Shown here piece by piece: positions 53,782 through 64,000 of a stretch of DNA of 64,000 bases (positions are counted from its first letter, which is position 1; each line of letters begins with the position of its first letter). Under the pieces are notes generated by a model, which was not told the origin of the DNA, searched no databases, and saw only the letters and a program-made list of their open reading frames with translations. A program made the translations under genes and the position numbers. Where the stretch lies: NCBI RefSeq assembly GCF_007655135.1, contig NC_045130.1:22883363-22947362 (forward strand). Reading direction: 5' to 3'. Source of the DNA: Punica granatum. Lineage: Eukaryota > Streptophyta > Magnoliopsida > Myrtales > Lythraceae.

Positions 53782-55385
53782 CTATGCTTAAGTGCAATTA
53801 GTGAAAGAAAAGTGCAATTAAGGGACATGGATTAGGAGATCCGAATTTGCTTAAGGAAATATCAAGTTTCATCCTCATCCATTGCATTAATGGAGAAGAG
53901 ATAAGAGCATTGATGAGCTTGGAGTGTTGTCTTCAAACACTTAGATATTTTAAAGTGGAAGACAAAATGCAAGTTGCCTTGAAGGAAGAAGCCAAGGGAC
54001 ATGGAGGGCAATGGGCATGGGTGAGGCGGCAATGAGTTGGCCGTGGGTCCCACGGGTCGCGAGGTAAGTTCGGGCCAAAGTTCGGGTCTCGATTGGTCGC
54101 GCATTCGAAGTTCGTGATTCGAATTGAACGTCGAATTATCGACATGCGCAAGAAAACGGGTTTAATGAGCCCGAGATTGGCATTTTTCATTGAGAAATGT
54201 CCCGGAAGCATATGAGGCTCGAAAGCCGGTTTTGCTCATTGCAGGTGACCAGAGTGAAGTTGTCCGCTTCTGATAGCATATCTTGTGTCTGCATCTCACG
54301 TTGGTCATTTTGACATAAATTGTCAGACAACGTGAACAATTGTCCCTTAAGCCAGTAATGCTAACGTGGGGCTGGAGACGTCCTACGAGGCCGAAACTGA
54401 ATTTCTCATAATGATTTCTCAGTTGCTTGGGCACTCCGGAGATTACTGTAATCTCTGTTTGTCGAGATCAGACCTGCAAGGACTTGAAAAGTGTATCTGA
54501 GACCTGTAAAGCATTGCTCGGGAGGTCTAGATGAGTCGTGTGATTTATTCTGACGATTCCACGTTGAGCCCTGAGAAGGCTAGTATGGTATAGGGTAGAC
54601 ACCCGGCGTCAAGTTTCCGTAAAAAGGACCTCCGAATATGCATTTCCACTGAAAATGGCCATTTCCGCTCCTCGAAGGTTACTCTGGAAACTGAAAAGGA
54701 TTTTGCTGTCTGTTTTGCCCAATTGTGAATGTCTGCTAGAGTTTTCTGGGCAATGCGGTATGAACTTCGTTCGCCGTAATTCTATCAGACCATTCTCCGG
54801 CTATGCTCTTCCGAAGAGGGGTATGCTTGTTTTGCCGTTCGGAAGTCATTTGAAGTGTCTGTGTGACTTCCAAGAGACAATCTGAAGCATTGTTCATGCT
54901 CTGTGTGCTGGTGGGGCATGGCCGCGTCTGATATTTGGAATTAACTTTTCTCTAGGAAACCGGCATTTTTGGACTTCCACTGAAAAGTTGTCTGTATACA
55001 GAAAGTTGTTCTGTATAGAGCAGAGGATTTGCAAAATGCCTTTGGGGATACTTTTCATCTGTTTGGCATTGGAGTGGATTTTTGGAGTCCAATATTGGCT
55101 ATATTCCGATGATCGAGCGAACATCGGAAAATAGAACCGTCCGTGTGATATACTGAAAATGCCGGTTTTGGACATTGTTGAGCTCTCTGGTCGCTCTGTT
55201 GCCTTTTGGTGACTCTTAGAGTCCTTCTGTCAAGTGTATGTGTCGTTTCCCCGATTTCGCCTACTCGAGGATGAATAGTGATTTTCTGCTCTGTTAAGTC
55301 GTTTTTCTGTACTCTGCTCAAGTCATAGCTTGGATCATTGCTGATAATGTAATTTGAATCGGTGAGCCAAAATGGGGTGCTGACG

Positions 55386-55390
55386 CTATC
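55386..55390. repeat. Target-site duplication CTATC, right copy
   Basis: One mismatch to CTATA at 38677-38681. The sequence continues AATTAATCGGACC, which matches the empty site. Confidence 0.85.
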
Positions 55391-55793
55391 AATTAATCGG
55401 ACCACAGAAATCGGATGCGCGATCAATCGAGCTTCGAGCTCCTTCTGGCTTTCCTCCTAGTCAAGTTGGACCCATGGCTTAGCCAAGCCAAGCCCCCAAG
55501 CCACGACTCAAACCTAAGCTTCGGCTCCAACCCCAAGCCACGGCTTGGCTGTACCTAGCCACGGCTAGATCCCTATGGCCGGCGGCTCAATCCCTCAATT
55601 CTTCCCTCCACCACACAATTCAAATATCTTCTTACACATATCTCCCATCCATCACTTCTCATCACTTCTCCTCTTGCTTCCCCCACACTCTAAGTGACAT
55701 TTTCCCATCCTAATCCCCCTCCAATTTTCGGCAGCCCACACTTAGCTCCCCTAAGCACACTTAACTTGCCCTAATTGCTACATTAAGCTCCCC

Positions 55794-55801
55794 TTTATAA
55801 G
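55794..55801 (+). promoter_or_regulatory. TATA box of LTR A3
   Basis: TTTATAAG in CCCCTTTATAAGTCC, same position as 17048. Confidence 0.55.
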
Positions 55802-56545
55802 TCCTTGCACCATTAAGCTTAATCACTTCTTCAACATGACTCTCTCTCAAGCCAACCTCTCTCTAAAATCCTCTCAACCTCTAGCCCACTCCCTCACCAT
55901 CGTACAGCCCATCCCGTGGCCAAAACCGGTCCAAACCAACGGAAAACCGCCCAACCCGACTTAAGCCAAACACAACCAAATTTCGTATCCTACATGCTTT
56001 CCACCTCCTAAGTCCATTTACGGGCTTAGATTCTCCATTCGAGGCCTCCAACCCCGAATTCTAGCCGTGGACAATATCGGGTCCGAAGGGCGCTCATCCG
56101 ATGCACCCGAACTTCTACAACGTGCCATTTCCTCCCGCGACTTCGACGAGTCATGCCATCGCGTTCGAAGGGTTTCTCATGACCCTCACTCTCCCCCGTG
56201 AAAGAGGTGGTCACGGTCCGAGAGCCCTCCATTCGTGCACAACCTCCTTTTCGCTCACTTCCCCTTATCGGGTTTCCACGTTTTCTTACCAGTTATTTGC
56301 TCACCTTTCTCGGGCTTGTTCAGGCTTTGCACGTTCAAGGCTTGCCACGAACATCTAGATCTATCCCTTAGGAGTATAAGGAACCCAACCTTGTTCGGTG
56401 CCGTGGTCGGAGTCATCGTGCCGACTTCATTTTCTCCAAGCTGTCACTGCCGTTATCTCTCGGGTACATTTTGCCTTCTACGTCCAGCCGGGTCACCCGA
56501 CCCCCCTTGCCACTTCCCCGACTCTTTTCCTCATACATCAAGGCT

Positions 56546-56553
56546 AGGTAACA
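56546..56553 (+). promoter_or_regulatory. Splice-donor-like AG|GTAACA in LTR A3
   Basis: AGGCTAGGTAACAC followed by GACTTAGAGAAGTTAGG. One of nine aligned sites. Confidence 0.45.
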
Positions 56554-58131
56554 CTCCTCTATGACTTAGAGAAGTTAGGTTCTTGATATTTGCTTGTCCT
56601 AGGGTGTTGAGGTGATTACTAACCGAAAAAGCATGCAAGTTCGAACCTTTATTCTCTCTCATGCACGTTCACGTTACTTATTATGTCCGAACGTTGTTTA
56701 CCACGTATATCATGGCCGGAAACATCCAAAGTCGAAGTGGGAAAGGTCATTTGAACCATGGTTGAATCACCGAAGCTCACGCCCTAGTCCCAACGGGGGG
56801 ATCCGTGAGCCTCCTTAGTTCGTCCAAGGTCATCGTGATCGCTCCTTCTCCGAAATTGGTTGGTTCATGCATTTTATGTTCGCTCATCACATATTGCATG
56901 TTAGTATGACGGGAAACGGCTAAAATCGAGGTGGGAGAGGCCGTCTTGGCCGTGGTTGAACCATGGAAACTCACGGCCTAGTCCCAAGGGAGGGACCCGT
57001 GAGTTCCCCTCGGTTCATTCGAGGCCACCATGGCCTCTCCATCCCCGCAATTAGATGGTTCCCGTGTTGTCTTCCCTTCACACATAAATTGTTGAACGAG
57101 TCGAAACCGTTTTATCGATTCCTTCTAAATTTAATGTTTGTGTTTGCTTCATGTGTTTGTTTGTGTAACCGAGACCTTGGTGGTGTCAATATTAATGTCT
57201 TTAGTGTATAAAGCATGCAAGAAACGACTAAAACCGGTGTAAGAGACCACTCATGATTCGGGTTTGAGCCAAGGAAGCATTCGGCTACTTCCTCTGGGAT
57301 ATGGCCGAGTGCCCCGTGGCTCCCTTCGAGTCTAGGCTGGTCTCTTCCTCCGCTTGGAAGTCGATTCTTGGAATTGTTTGTAATTGCGTTCTCGTTTAAT
57401 TGTTGGTTACCCGTTAGTCGTATGCTAGGCGCGCTAGTTTCGGGCGATCACCCATAAATCCATAATAATTGAAATCCAAGACCTCAATCATTGAATGATT
57501 CCACAAACAGGGAAATGGGACGTGTCATTTGACTAATTAAACCACTTGGCCTAAATAATTGGACAAACCGAATATCAATTTGTAAACGCATCAACGGATT
57601 ACGGAACGGTGGAAATGCCCTTTTCAAAGTCCACAATTTCATAACATCGAGACGCATAACACGAATAGAATCAATGTCTAGGGAATACTCACGTACTACG
57701 ACTCGAGTCCGGGCCCAATTTGAGGCGGCTCAAGTTGGAATATGTGAGTTTTCTTTGGACCTCTTTGTGTCACGCGATCTCCATTTTACACATGCGCTTT
57801 ACACATTTTACCGCCCAAGGGCATAACCGTCATTCCGTGATCCGCCGATATCCTAGGCGTTAAGGAGACCGAAACACCTCGATCTATGGATAGAAGAGGG
57901 CGGCCCGTTTGGGTGCGAGTTTCATTCGCACGGCCCTTTTCATCCACTTTCGGTGTTTCCATCTTCTTATCGTAGATTCGGTAGTCAACATTGTTACGTC
58001 TGTCGTAAAACATAAAAAATCAGATTAATCATGCATTTGGTTTAATCAAACATTAGATAATGGATAGGTGGAATGCTAGATTCCAATCTAGAGTCAAAAC
58101 AAAAGTTTGGTGTATTCACTGAAATCGCAGT

Positions 58132-58433
58132 TGTCAGCACCCTATTTTGGTCCACCGAATCCGACAGAGGACTTCCGACCAAAGCTCGGGACACTATTCA
58201 CGATCAGAAAACCGGAGGCGAACGTGCGGGCACAGAGTCATGAATAACAAGAGAAAAGCAGGGTCCACTAGGAGAGCACGAGAGGGCAATCGGAAGAGTA
58301 AACAGACGACGAGCCCCGAAGCAACAGTAGCTGGCACTGTGGCACTATTCATCACCGAATCACCGAAGTATCGAAAGGTGCCCAATGTGGGACTCCAAAA
58401 ATCCCTCTCGGTGCCAAAGTGACCAATGACATG
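58132..58433 (+). mobile_element. A-type giant LTR (A4), first part
   Basis: Starts TGTCAGCACCCTATTTTGG, inserted in A3. The first 300 bases are closely similar to A5 at 63649 (GACAGAGGACTTCCGACC, AAAGCTCGGGACACTATTCA, GAGGCGAAC). It is interrupted by the solo LTR at 58434 and resumes at 63414. Confidence 0.85.
58429..58433. repeat. Target-site duplication ACATG, left copy
   Basis: ACATG before TGTGCGCACC. The right copy is at 63414-63418. The empty relative in A5 near 63945 reads AATGACACGTCCGGG, so one site only. Confidence 0.93.
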
Positions 58434-58541
58434 TGTGCGCACCCGAATTTAATCTCATCGGGGCATGCATGCGCACGCCTAAGCAAACGCGGCTTGGGAG
58501 GGTCCACCTTCCCGGGGACGCGCGACGGACGCACGTGAGAA

Positions 58542-58551
58542 GGAGTCGCCA
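58542..58551 (-). promoter_or_regulatory. PBS-like motif inside the A-type solo LTR
   Basis: Minus strand TGGCGACTCC, about 110 bases from the LTR end. Confidence 0.6.
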
Positions 58552-61348
58552 CTTGCCATTTTACGACCCGAAGGTCGAGGGCCGGCAAATTACTCGGGTC
58601 TAGGGGTACGAGGTACACCTAAATACTAAGGCAATGGTCGTACGGAACCGGAAATTCCGAATTCGGGGATTCTATTACGTGCGGGCCTATATCCCGCACG
58701 CCCTTTTTATTTATTTACCGCGTGACTTAGGGTTGCGCTCGACTCGCCCGTTTTGACACTGTAAATTCGATGAATTGATCAAGTTGGGCCAAACGTCCAA
58801 AAGGTGAGTACGCTTGTGCATCGGGGAATCGGTTCACTATCTTAGCGCTACAGTTCACCGATCCATGAGGACCGATTTCCTGCGCGATCCGAAACCACGA
58901 GTATCCGAGCTTACTCACCCTTTGGTAGGGATAGACCAACTTTAACCGATTCGACGCTCGGACCTCTTGCTCACCGATCGGGATCCTTACAAGTATACAA
59001 ATGAACATACAAATAGAATTCTCGCAATGTTCCCTCTACTAATTACACAGTACAACTGAATGAGTAAATGGATCCCAATCGGTTTGCATTGGACCAATAT
59101 TCCGCTCCGGCTCACCGTGTGTTTTGAATGTTTGATAAGTAAATTAAGGCAACGCGGGCTCAAAGAGTCGGGGGTCAGGTCCAATCGAACCGACGGTTTG
59201 CAGGAGAACCGATTAGTTCCCAATGTAACCGTTGGACCGATCGAGCTCCTGGGTGATATCCAAACACGTTTCACACATCCAATCCAAATTGCCTTCCACA
59301 TAGGCCATATTTGGAGTGTGATGGTGACTCGAGGCTAGATCCCATTCCGCACTCGGGTTGCATGCTCTCGGTGAGTTAGGAGGCGTTGGACCTCGTGTTC
59401 GGTGGTTTGGGGGCGTTGGACCCCGTGCAACACGTAACCTATGGGCTCGGGCCCGAACCGCAATAAATCATCATAGGCAAAGACAAAACAGAAGAAAACT
59501 GATAAAACTGACATAATACAGACAATAACTGACAACTGTTGGTGAATACAGACAAGTGGTGTATTAAGTCGAATGTACGAGATTTAATCAGTTATTAACC
59601 GGAGTTGATTAGCAAACAATGCATCTAACCTGGGCAAACATAGAGGGCGGGCTAGGATGCGGTTCTAAGCCAATTATATGTGTGAATTCGTTTTAGGACT
59701 CTTGTTCAGTTAAGCGTCGCTACGGTTTCACCGAATTAGCCAAACTCGTGTTTTGACTCTAGATTGGAATTTAATATTCCGCCTATCCATTATCTAATGT
59801 TTGTTTAAGTCGAGTGCACGATTAATCCGGTTCTTCGCGTTTTATAACTGAAATAAAAATGCTCCCCACCGAATCTACGATAGGAAGAAAGAAATACCGA
59901 AAATGAGCGAAATGAGACACGCGAATGAAACTCGCACCCGAACGGGTTGCCCCCTCTCATTCATATCTCTAGGTGTTTCCGACCCCCCCTAACGCCTAGG
60001 GTATCGGTGAATCGCGGAATGACGATTATGCCCTTGGATGATAAAATTGCAATGTTCGTGTATAAATTGGAGATCGCGTCACACGAAGGAGTCTAAGAAG
60101 GACTCTCGTGCCCCGACTCGGGCCGCCTCAAATTGGGCCCGGACTCGAGTCACGGCACGTGAGTACTCACTAGACATCAATTCTATTCGTGTCACGTGTC
60201 TCGGTATTTTGAAATTGTGAATTTTGATGGAAAAGGGCATTCTCACCGTTCCGTAAATCATCGATGCGTTTACAAATTGGGGATTGATTAGCCCAATTGT
60301 TTAGTCCAAGTGATTTAATTAGCCGAATAATTCGTCCCTTTGTCCCCATTTGTGAAATTATTCGGTGGTTATCAATTTATACCACAATTATGGACTTGAT
60401 GGGTGATTTTCCAAAACTAACATGTCTAGTGAGCAATTGATACGAGATTGATGAATAAATGACTAGTATAATTACAAAGCAACTCTAAGAACCGACTTCC
60501 AAACGGAGGAAGAGACCGGTCTAGACTCGAGGAGAGCCACGGGACATTCGGTCCCATCCCGAGGGAAGTAACCGAATGTTTCCTTGGCTCATCCCCGAGC
60601 CTTAGGCAATCTCTTACACCGATTTCAATCGCTTCTTACATTCATAACGCATCGACCACAATAATGATACATGTTTTGGTTATCTCGGTACCGCTATGGT
60701 CATAATCACATGAAATCACATAAACACGCACGAACGGGATATCTAAACGGAAATAACAAGAGGACATCGACTCAACTAATGACTAAATAGATAAAACGCG
60801 AAAACCGGCCCGTCTCGGGGCGGAAGAAAAACTTCCCGGACTCGTGTGGTCCAAGGAAGCTCTCGGCCACACTCCTCCATGGAGGGCCGTGAGCTTCAAT
60901 GACTCACACGAGTCGGGAGAGTTTCTTCGGCCCCGATTCGGAACGTTTTCCGCCATATTAACGTATTACAAGTGATTAATGATAAAGGGACATAGGAATC
61001 GACTCGATTCGGGAAAGGAGAGGCCACCACGGCCCCGGATAGGCCAAGGGAGCTCACGGGTCTCTCCCTAGAGACTAGGCCGTGGGTCTTGTGGCTCAAC
61101 CGTGGCCAAGGGGGCCTCTCCCGTCCGGATTCGAGCCATTTCCCATCATGGCATGCAAGTTCGAGCATCATATGTACATGGCGTGGACATACAAACGGAA
61201 AATAATGGGCGTACGTTGTATGGGGTGCATGGCATCACGGATCCAAGAGAAAAAAAAAAAACTTTCATGCATCCCGAACCTTAAGAACGTATAAATATTT
61301 CATGCCAGCAAAGATTAAGGATTCTAACCCTTCTAAGTTGTAGAGGGA

Positions 61349-61356
61349 CGTTACCT
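61349..61356 (-). promoter_or_regulatory. Splice-donor-like AG|GTAACG in the A-type solo LTR
   Basis: Minus strand GAGGCTAGGTAACG. The tail is a diverged form, AACTTAGAAGGGTTAG. Confidence 0.4.
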
Positions 61357-62112
61357 AGCCTCGTTGCACGAGAAAAAGAGTCGGGGAAGCCGCCGTGGGA
61401 GTCGCTAGACTCGGTTCGAAGCTACGGGTGGGTGACCCGAGAAGGAGACAGCTGCGGCAACTCGGGAAAAACTTGGTCGGCACGCTAGCTCCGGTCACGG
61501 CATGGTGCAAGGCCGGGCTCGTTGGACTCCTAAGAGGCGGATCTAGATGACCATGGGCAGACCCGAACGTGCCAAGGCCTGAACAAACCCGAAAATGTGA
61601 GAGAAAGTTCGGTAAAAATGTGAGGAACCCGGTAAGAGAGAAACGGATGAATGATTGTTGTGCACGGTTGATCGGCCCTCGGACCGTGACCACCTCTTCA
61701 CGGGGGAGGGTGAGGGTTGTGAGGAACCCTTTGGACGTGATAGCACGACTGGCCGAAGTCGTGGGAAGAAATGGCACGTCGGAAGGCTCGGTGTGCACGG
61801 CTTGGAGCTCTCGGGACCCGATTAAACTTTTGGCTGGAAAGTGATGTTGGGGACCTCAAATGGAAAATCTAAGCCCGGAAATGGACTTAGGGGGTGGAAA
61901 ATATGTAGGCTAGGGAGTTTGGTGATTTTTGGCTTAAGTCGGGTCGGGTGGTCACCGGAATACTGAGTGGTTTTCCGGCGATTTCGGCCTGTTTCGGCCT
62001 CGGCAAGGGCTGGACGAGCTGGAGGGGAGGGCTGGAGTTTGAGAGGATTCTTGAGAGAGATTGGCTTGAGTGAGTGGGAATGAAGAAGTGATTAGAGTTA
62101 ATGAGGAATGGG

Positions 62113-62123
62113 AACTTATAGAG
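62113..62123 (-). promoter_or_regulatory. TATA box of the A-type solo LTR
   Basis: Minus strand CTCTATAAGTT, same context as 17048-17054. Confidence 0.6.
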
Positions 62124-63413
62124 GGCTCTAACGAGGCAATTAGGGAAAGTTAAGTGTGCTTAGGAGGGGGTTAGGGGGGCTGCCGAAATTTCAAGGGATT
62201 AGGGTGGGGAAGATGTCATGTTGAGTGTAGGGGAAGTTAAGGAAAAGTGGATGGGAGGTGATGGATGGGTGATGTGTGTAAGAGATATTTGAAATGTGTG
62301 GAGGAGGGAAGGCCTTGTGGGGTGGAGCCGCCGGCCATGGGTTCTAGCCGAGGCTAGGTGCGGCTAACCCGTGGCTTGGAGGGTTGAGCCGTGGCTTGGG
62401 GTTGAGCCGCGGCTTGATGGCTTGGCTTGGCTGAGCTGTGGGTCCCGTTCGATCACGAGAAAAGCCGGAAAACACTTGAGACTTGATTGAGCTCGCATCC
62501 GATCTCCGATGTCCAATTAATTTATAGATTTGGAATGCTTGATCAAAGAGGACTTGAATGAGCCTAATATCGCCATACATCGTGTGAACGAGTGTTCGGG
62601 CGACTCGGCGCCTCGAGAGGCTGTTTTGCCCTGTTTGGACGTTCGGAGTAGAGTTTAGTGCCCCGCGGTCCCCGATTGCTCTTGTGTATCCTAACATTCG
62701 TTTCGGCGACCCTTTTGCTTTGTGGAACATCGTTGGCTCGTTGTCCCCGACCAAAGACCGTTGACCCGGGAAAACCTAGGGACTTGTGATCGGGGTCTTC
62801 TCAGTGTTCTCTGAACGTCTTCAGGTGCTCGGGGATCGTTGTGGTCTCTGTTTTCCGTGGATGTGCCCCGAAGGCCCGCCGGGAGACGTTTGTGGCCACT
62901 GAAACGTCCCTCGGGAGATCAAGTCGAATTCTTGAAGGTCATCTGAAGCTCGTTCCCCGACCTTGGTGGTCCCTGGGTGTCTGTAGGCTCGTTTCCGGGT
63001 GCCGTTTACTTGTCAGTGGGTCGGGCCTCCCGGAGCCCCGTTAGAAAAGGGGTCCGTGGGGGATCGGGGTGTCCCGGCTTATGTGGCATGCCCCGGAAAT
63101 GCACCCGAACGTGTCGTTGGTCACTTTGGCACTGAGAGGGAGTTTTAGAGTCCCATATTGGGCACCTTTCGGTGCTTCGGTGACTCGGTGATGAATAGTG
63201 CCGCAGTGCCAGCTCCGCTGTTTTCGGGGTTCTTTGCCTGTAAGTTCTTCCGACTGCTCTCTTCGGCTTTTCTAATGGACCCATCTCTTCTCCTGTTGTT
63301 CATGACTCCGTGACCGTACGTTCGCCCCTGGTTGCCGGGTGATGAATAGTAACTCGGGCTTTGATAAGGGATTCCCATGTAGGAAGCCAGTGGGCCAAAA
63401 TGGGGTGCTGACA

Positions 63414-63418
63414 ACATG
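63414..63418. repeat. Target-site duplication ACATG, right copy
   Basis: Identical to 58429-58433; A4 continues TCCGGGAGCG. Confidence 0.93.
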
Positions 63419-63648
63419 TCCGGGAGCGTTTCGGAGGCATCCTGCTTATGCCGGGGCACCCCCGAACTCTCACAGACGCCTTCTCTAACAGGGCTCCCGG
63501 GGGCCCGATCCAAGGACAAGTAAACGGCACCCGGAAGCTGGCCTGCACGCACCCAAGGACCACCTGGACCTTGGAACAGGTTTCAGATTGCCCTTCGGAA
63601 CTCGACTTGGTCTCCCGAGTGGACCCCGACCTGGAAAAAGGGCCCCTT
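63414..63648 (+). mobile_element. A-type giant LTR (A4), second part
   Basis: TCCGGGAGCGTTTCGGAGGC, then CCTGCTTATGCCGGGGCACC, CCCGGGGGCCCGATCC and GGAACAGGTTTCAGATTGCC follow the A-type order after the solo LTR. It ends at 63648 where A5 begins. Confidence 0.85.
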
Positions 63649-64000
63649 TGTCAGCACCCCATTTTGGTCCACCGGCTCCGACAGAGGACTTCCGACCAAA
63701 GCTCGGGACACTATTCACGATCGGGAAACCGGAGGCGAACATGCGGGCACAGAGTCATGATTAACAAGAGAAAAGCGGGGTTCACTAAAAAGGCAGAGGA
63801 GAGCAATCAGAAGAACAGACATACAACGAACCTCGAAAACAGAAGAGACTGACACTGTGGCACTATTCATCACCGAATCACCGGAGCGTCGAAAAGTGCC
63901 CAATGTGGGACTCTAAAAATCCCTCCCGGTGCCAAAGTGACCAATGACACGTCCGGGCGCGTTTCAAAGACATCCTGTTTAAGCCGGGACACCCCTGTAC
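63649..64000 (+). mobile_element. A-type giant LTR (A5), start, runs off the window
   Basis: TGTCAGCACCCCATTTTGG, then the A-type order to AAGCCGGGACACC at the window end. It provides the empty site for the solo LTR in A4. Confidence 0.85.

Larger units (their letters stand above)
38682..55385 (-). mobile_element. Complete giant non-autonomous LTR element, B-type, 16.7 kb
   Basis: On the minus strand: 5' LTR (55385-49994), PBS for tRNA-Arg (49990-49974), leader, three tandem arrays, polypurine tract (43921-43908) and 3' LTR (43907-38682), inside a CTATA/CTATC duplication. The internal region (6.1 kb) has no recognisable gag, protease, RT, RNase H or integrase, so it would need enzymes from a relative. 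LTR ends, leader homology to the ORF1-bearing element A2, the PBS and the tandem repeats before the 3' LTR point to an Ogre/Tat-derived large retrotransposon derivative. The two LTRs are very similar by eye, which suggests a recent insertion. Confidence 0.92.
49994..55385 (-). repeat. 5' LTR of the 16.7-kb element, 5,392 bp
   Basis: Ends GGGTCTGTACA at 49994; the 5' terminus reads CGTCAGCACCCC at 55385 (TG changed to CG). It differs from the 3' LTR by one extra 192-bp unit, a 25-bp deletion near 50288 and scattered substitutions. As the active 5' LTR it would drive transcription leftward from the TATA at 53781-53770. AG|GTATGG at 52603-52596. Confidence 0.95.
55386..58131 (+). mobile_element. 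A-type giant LTR (A3), second part
   Basis: Continues A3 after the 16.7-kb element: CGGATGCGCGATCAATCGAGC, TTTATAAG at 55794, AG|GTAACA at 56546, GACTTAGAGAAGTTAGG, GATTTGAGGCGGCTCAAG-like sequence near 57720 and GTCAAAACAAAAGTTTGG. It stops after GAAATCGCAG at 58131 where A4 begins; other A-type LTRs continue TGTCATTTGC. No gene. Confidence 0.85.
58434..63413 (-). mobile_element. Solo LTR, A-type, 4,980 bp, perfect duplication
   Basis: Minus strand from TGTCAGCACCCCATTTTGG (ending 63413) to GGGTGCGCACA (58434), flanked by ACATG on both sides. It carries the A-type landmarks, the PBS-like motif at 58542-58551, AG|GTAACG at 61356-61349 and CTCTATAAGTT at 62123-62113. It also preserves the uninterrupted sequence into which the 16.7-kb element inserted in A3 (62538-62513). 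Frames up to 147 codons (61355-61798, minus) are unsupported. Confidence 0.95.

Overview
The window is a block of nested LTR retrotransposons from a large, repeat-rich plant nuclear genome. I see no host gene, rRNA, tRNA gene or CRISPR array. Three things point to a plant. The protein remains are plant Ty3/gypsy gag-protease-RT-RNase H-integrase pieces. An Ogre/Tat-like ORF1 fragment is present. The giant elements have about 5-kb LTRs that start TGTCAGCACCCC, and a primer-binding site that fits plant tRNA-Arg.

Two related giant LTR types recur. I call them A (for example 15407-20690) and B (for example 38682-43907 and 49994-55385). They share their termini but differ through much of the body.

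Layout. 1-488 and 14049-14884 are two halves of one internal region of a B-like element. An A-type LTR, now a composite, splits them: A start 489-668, gypsy copies 1 and 2 at 669-8973, a B-type LTR 5' part 8974-12254, and an A-type 3' part 12255-14048. 14885-22314 is a decayed + strand gypsy copy, split by a perfect solo LTR (15407-20690, duplication AGAGT). 22315-31141 is an A-type LTR split by a minus strand B solo LTR (23643-28281, duplication GCCCT). 31142-37624 is an A-type LTR followed by leader and ORF1. 37625-58131 is another A-type LTR, split by a complete 16.7-kb non-autonomous element (38682-55385, minus strand). 58132-63648 is another A-type LTR, split by a minus strand A solo LTR (58434-63413, duplication ACATG). 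63649-64000 is the start of one more.

Four of the insertions can be checked inside the window because an empty relative of the target site is also present. The 16.7-kb element has two 5.2-5.4-kb LTRs, a primer-binding site, a polypurine tract and a 6-kb internal region with no recognisable protein. That internal region carries three tandem arrays, so the element probably depended on enzymes from autonomous relatives.

The most notable new signals are these: a splice-donor-like AG|GTA at the same place in all nine LTRs long enough to contain it, with an acceptor-like site just before ORF1; an array of cUUCGg tetraloop hairpins in the sense RNA of the non-autonomous element; a 10-nt echo of the primer-binding site inside the LTRs; and a recombinant A/B LTR.
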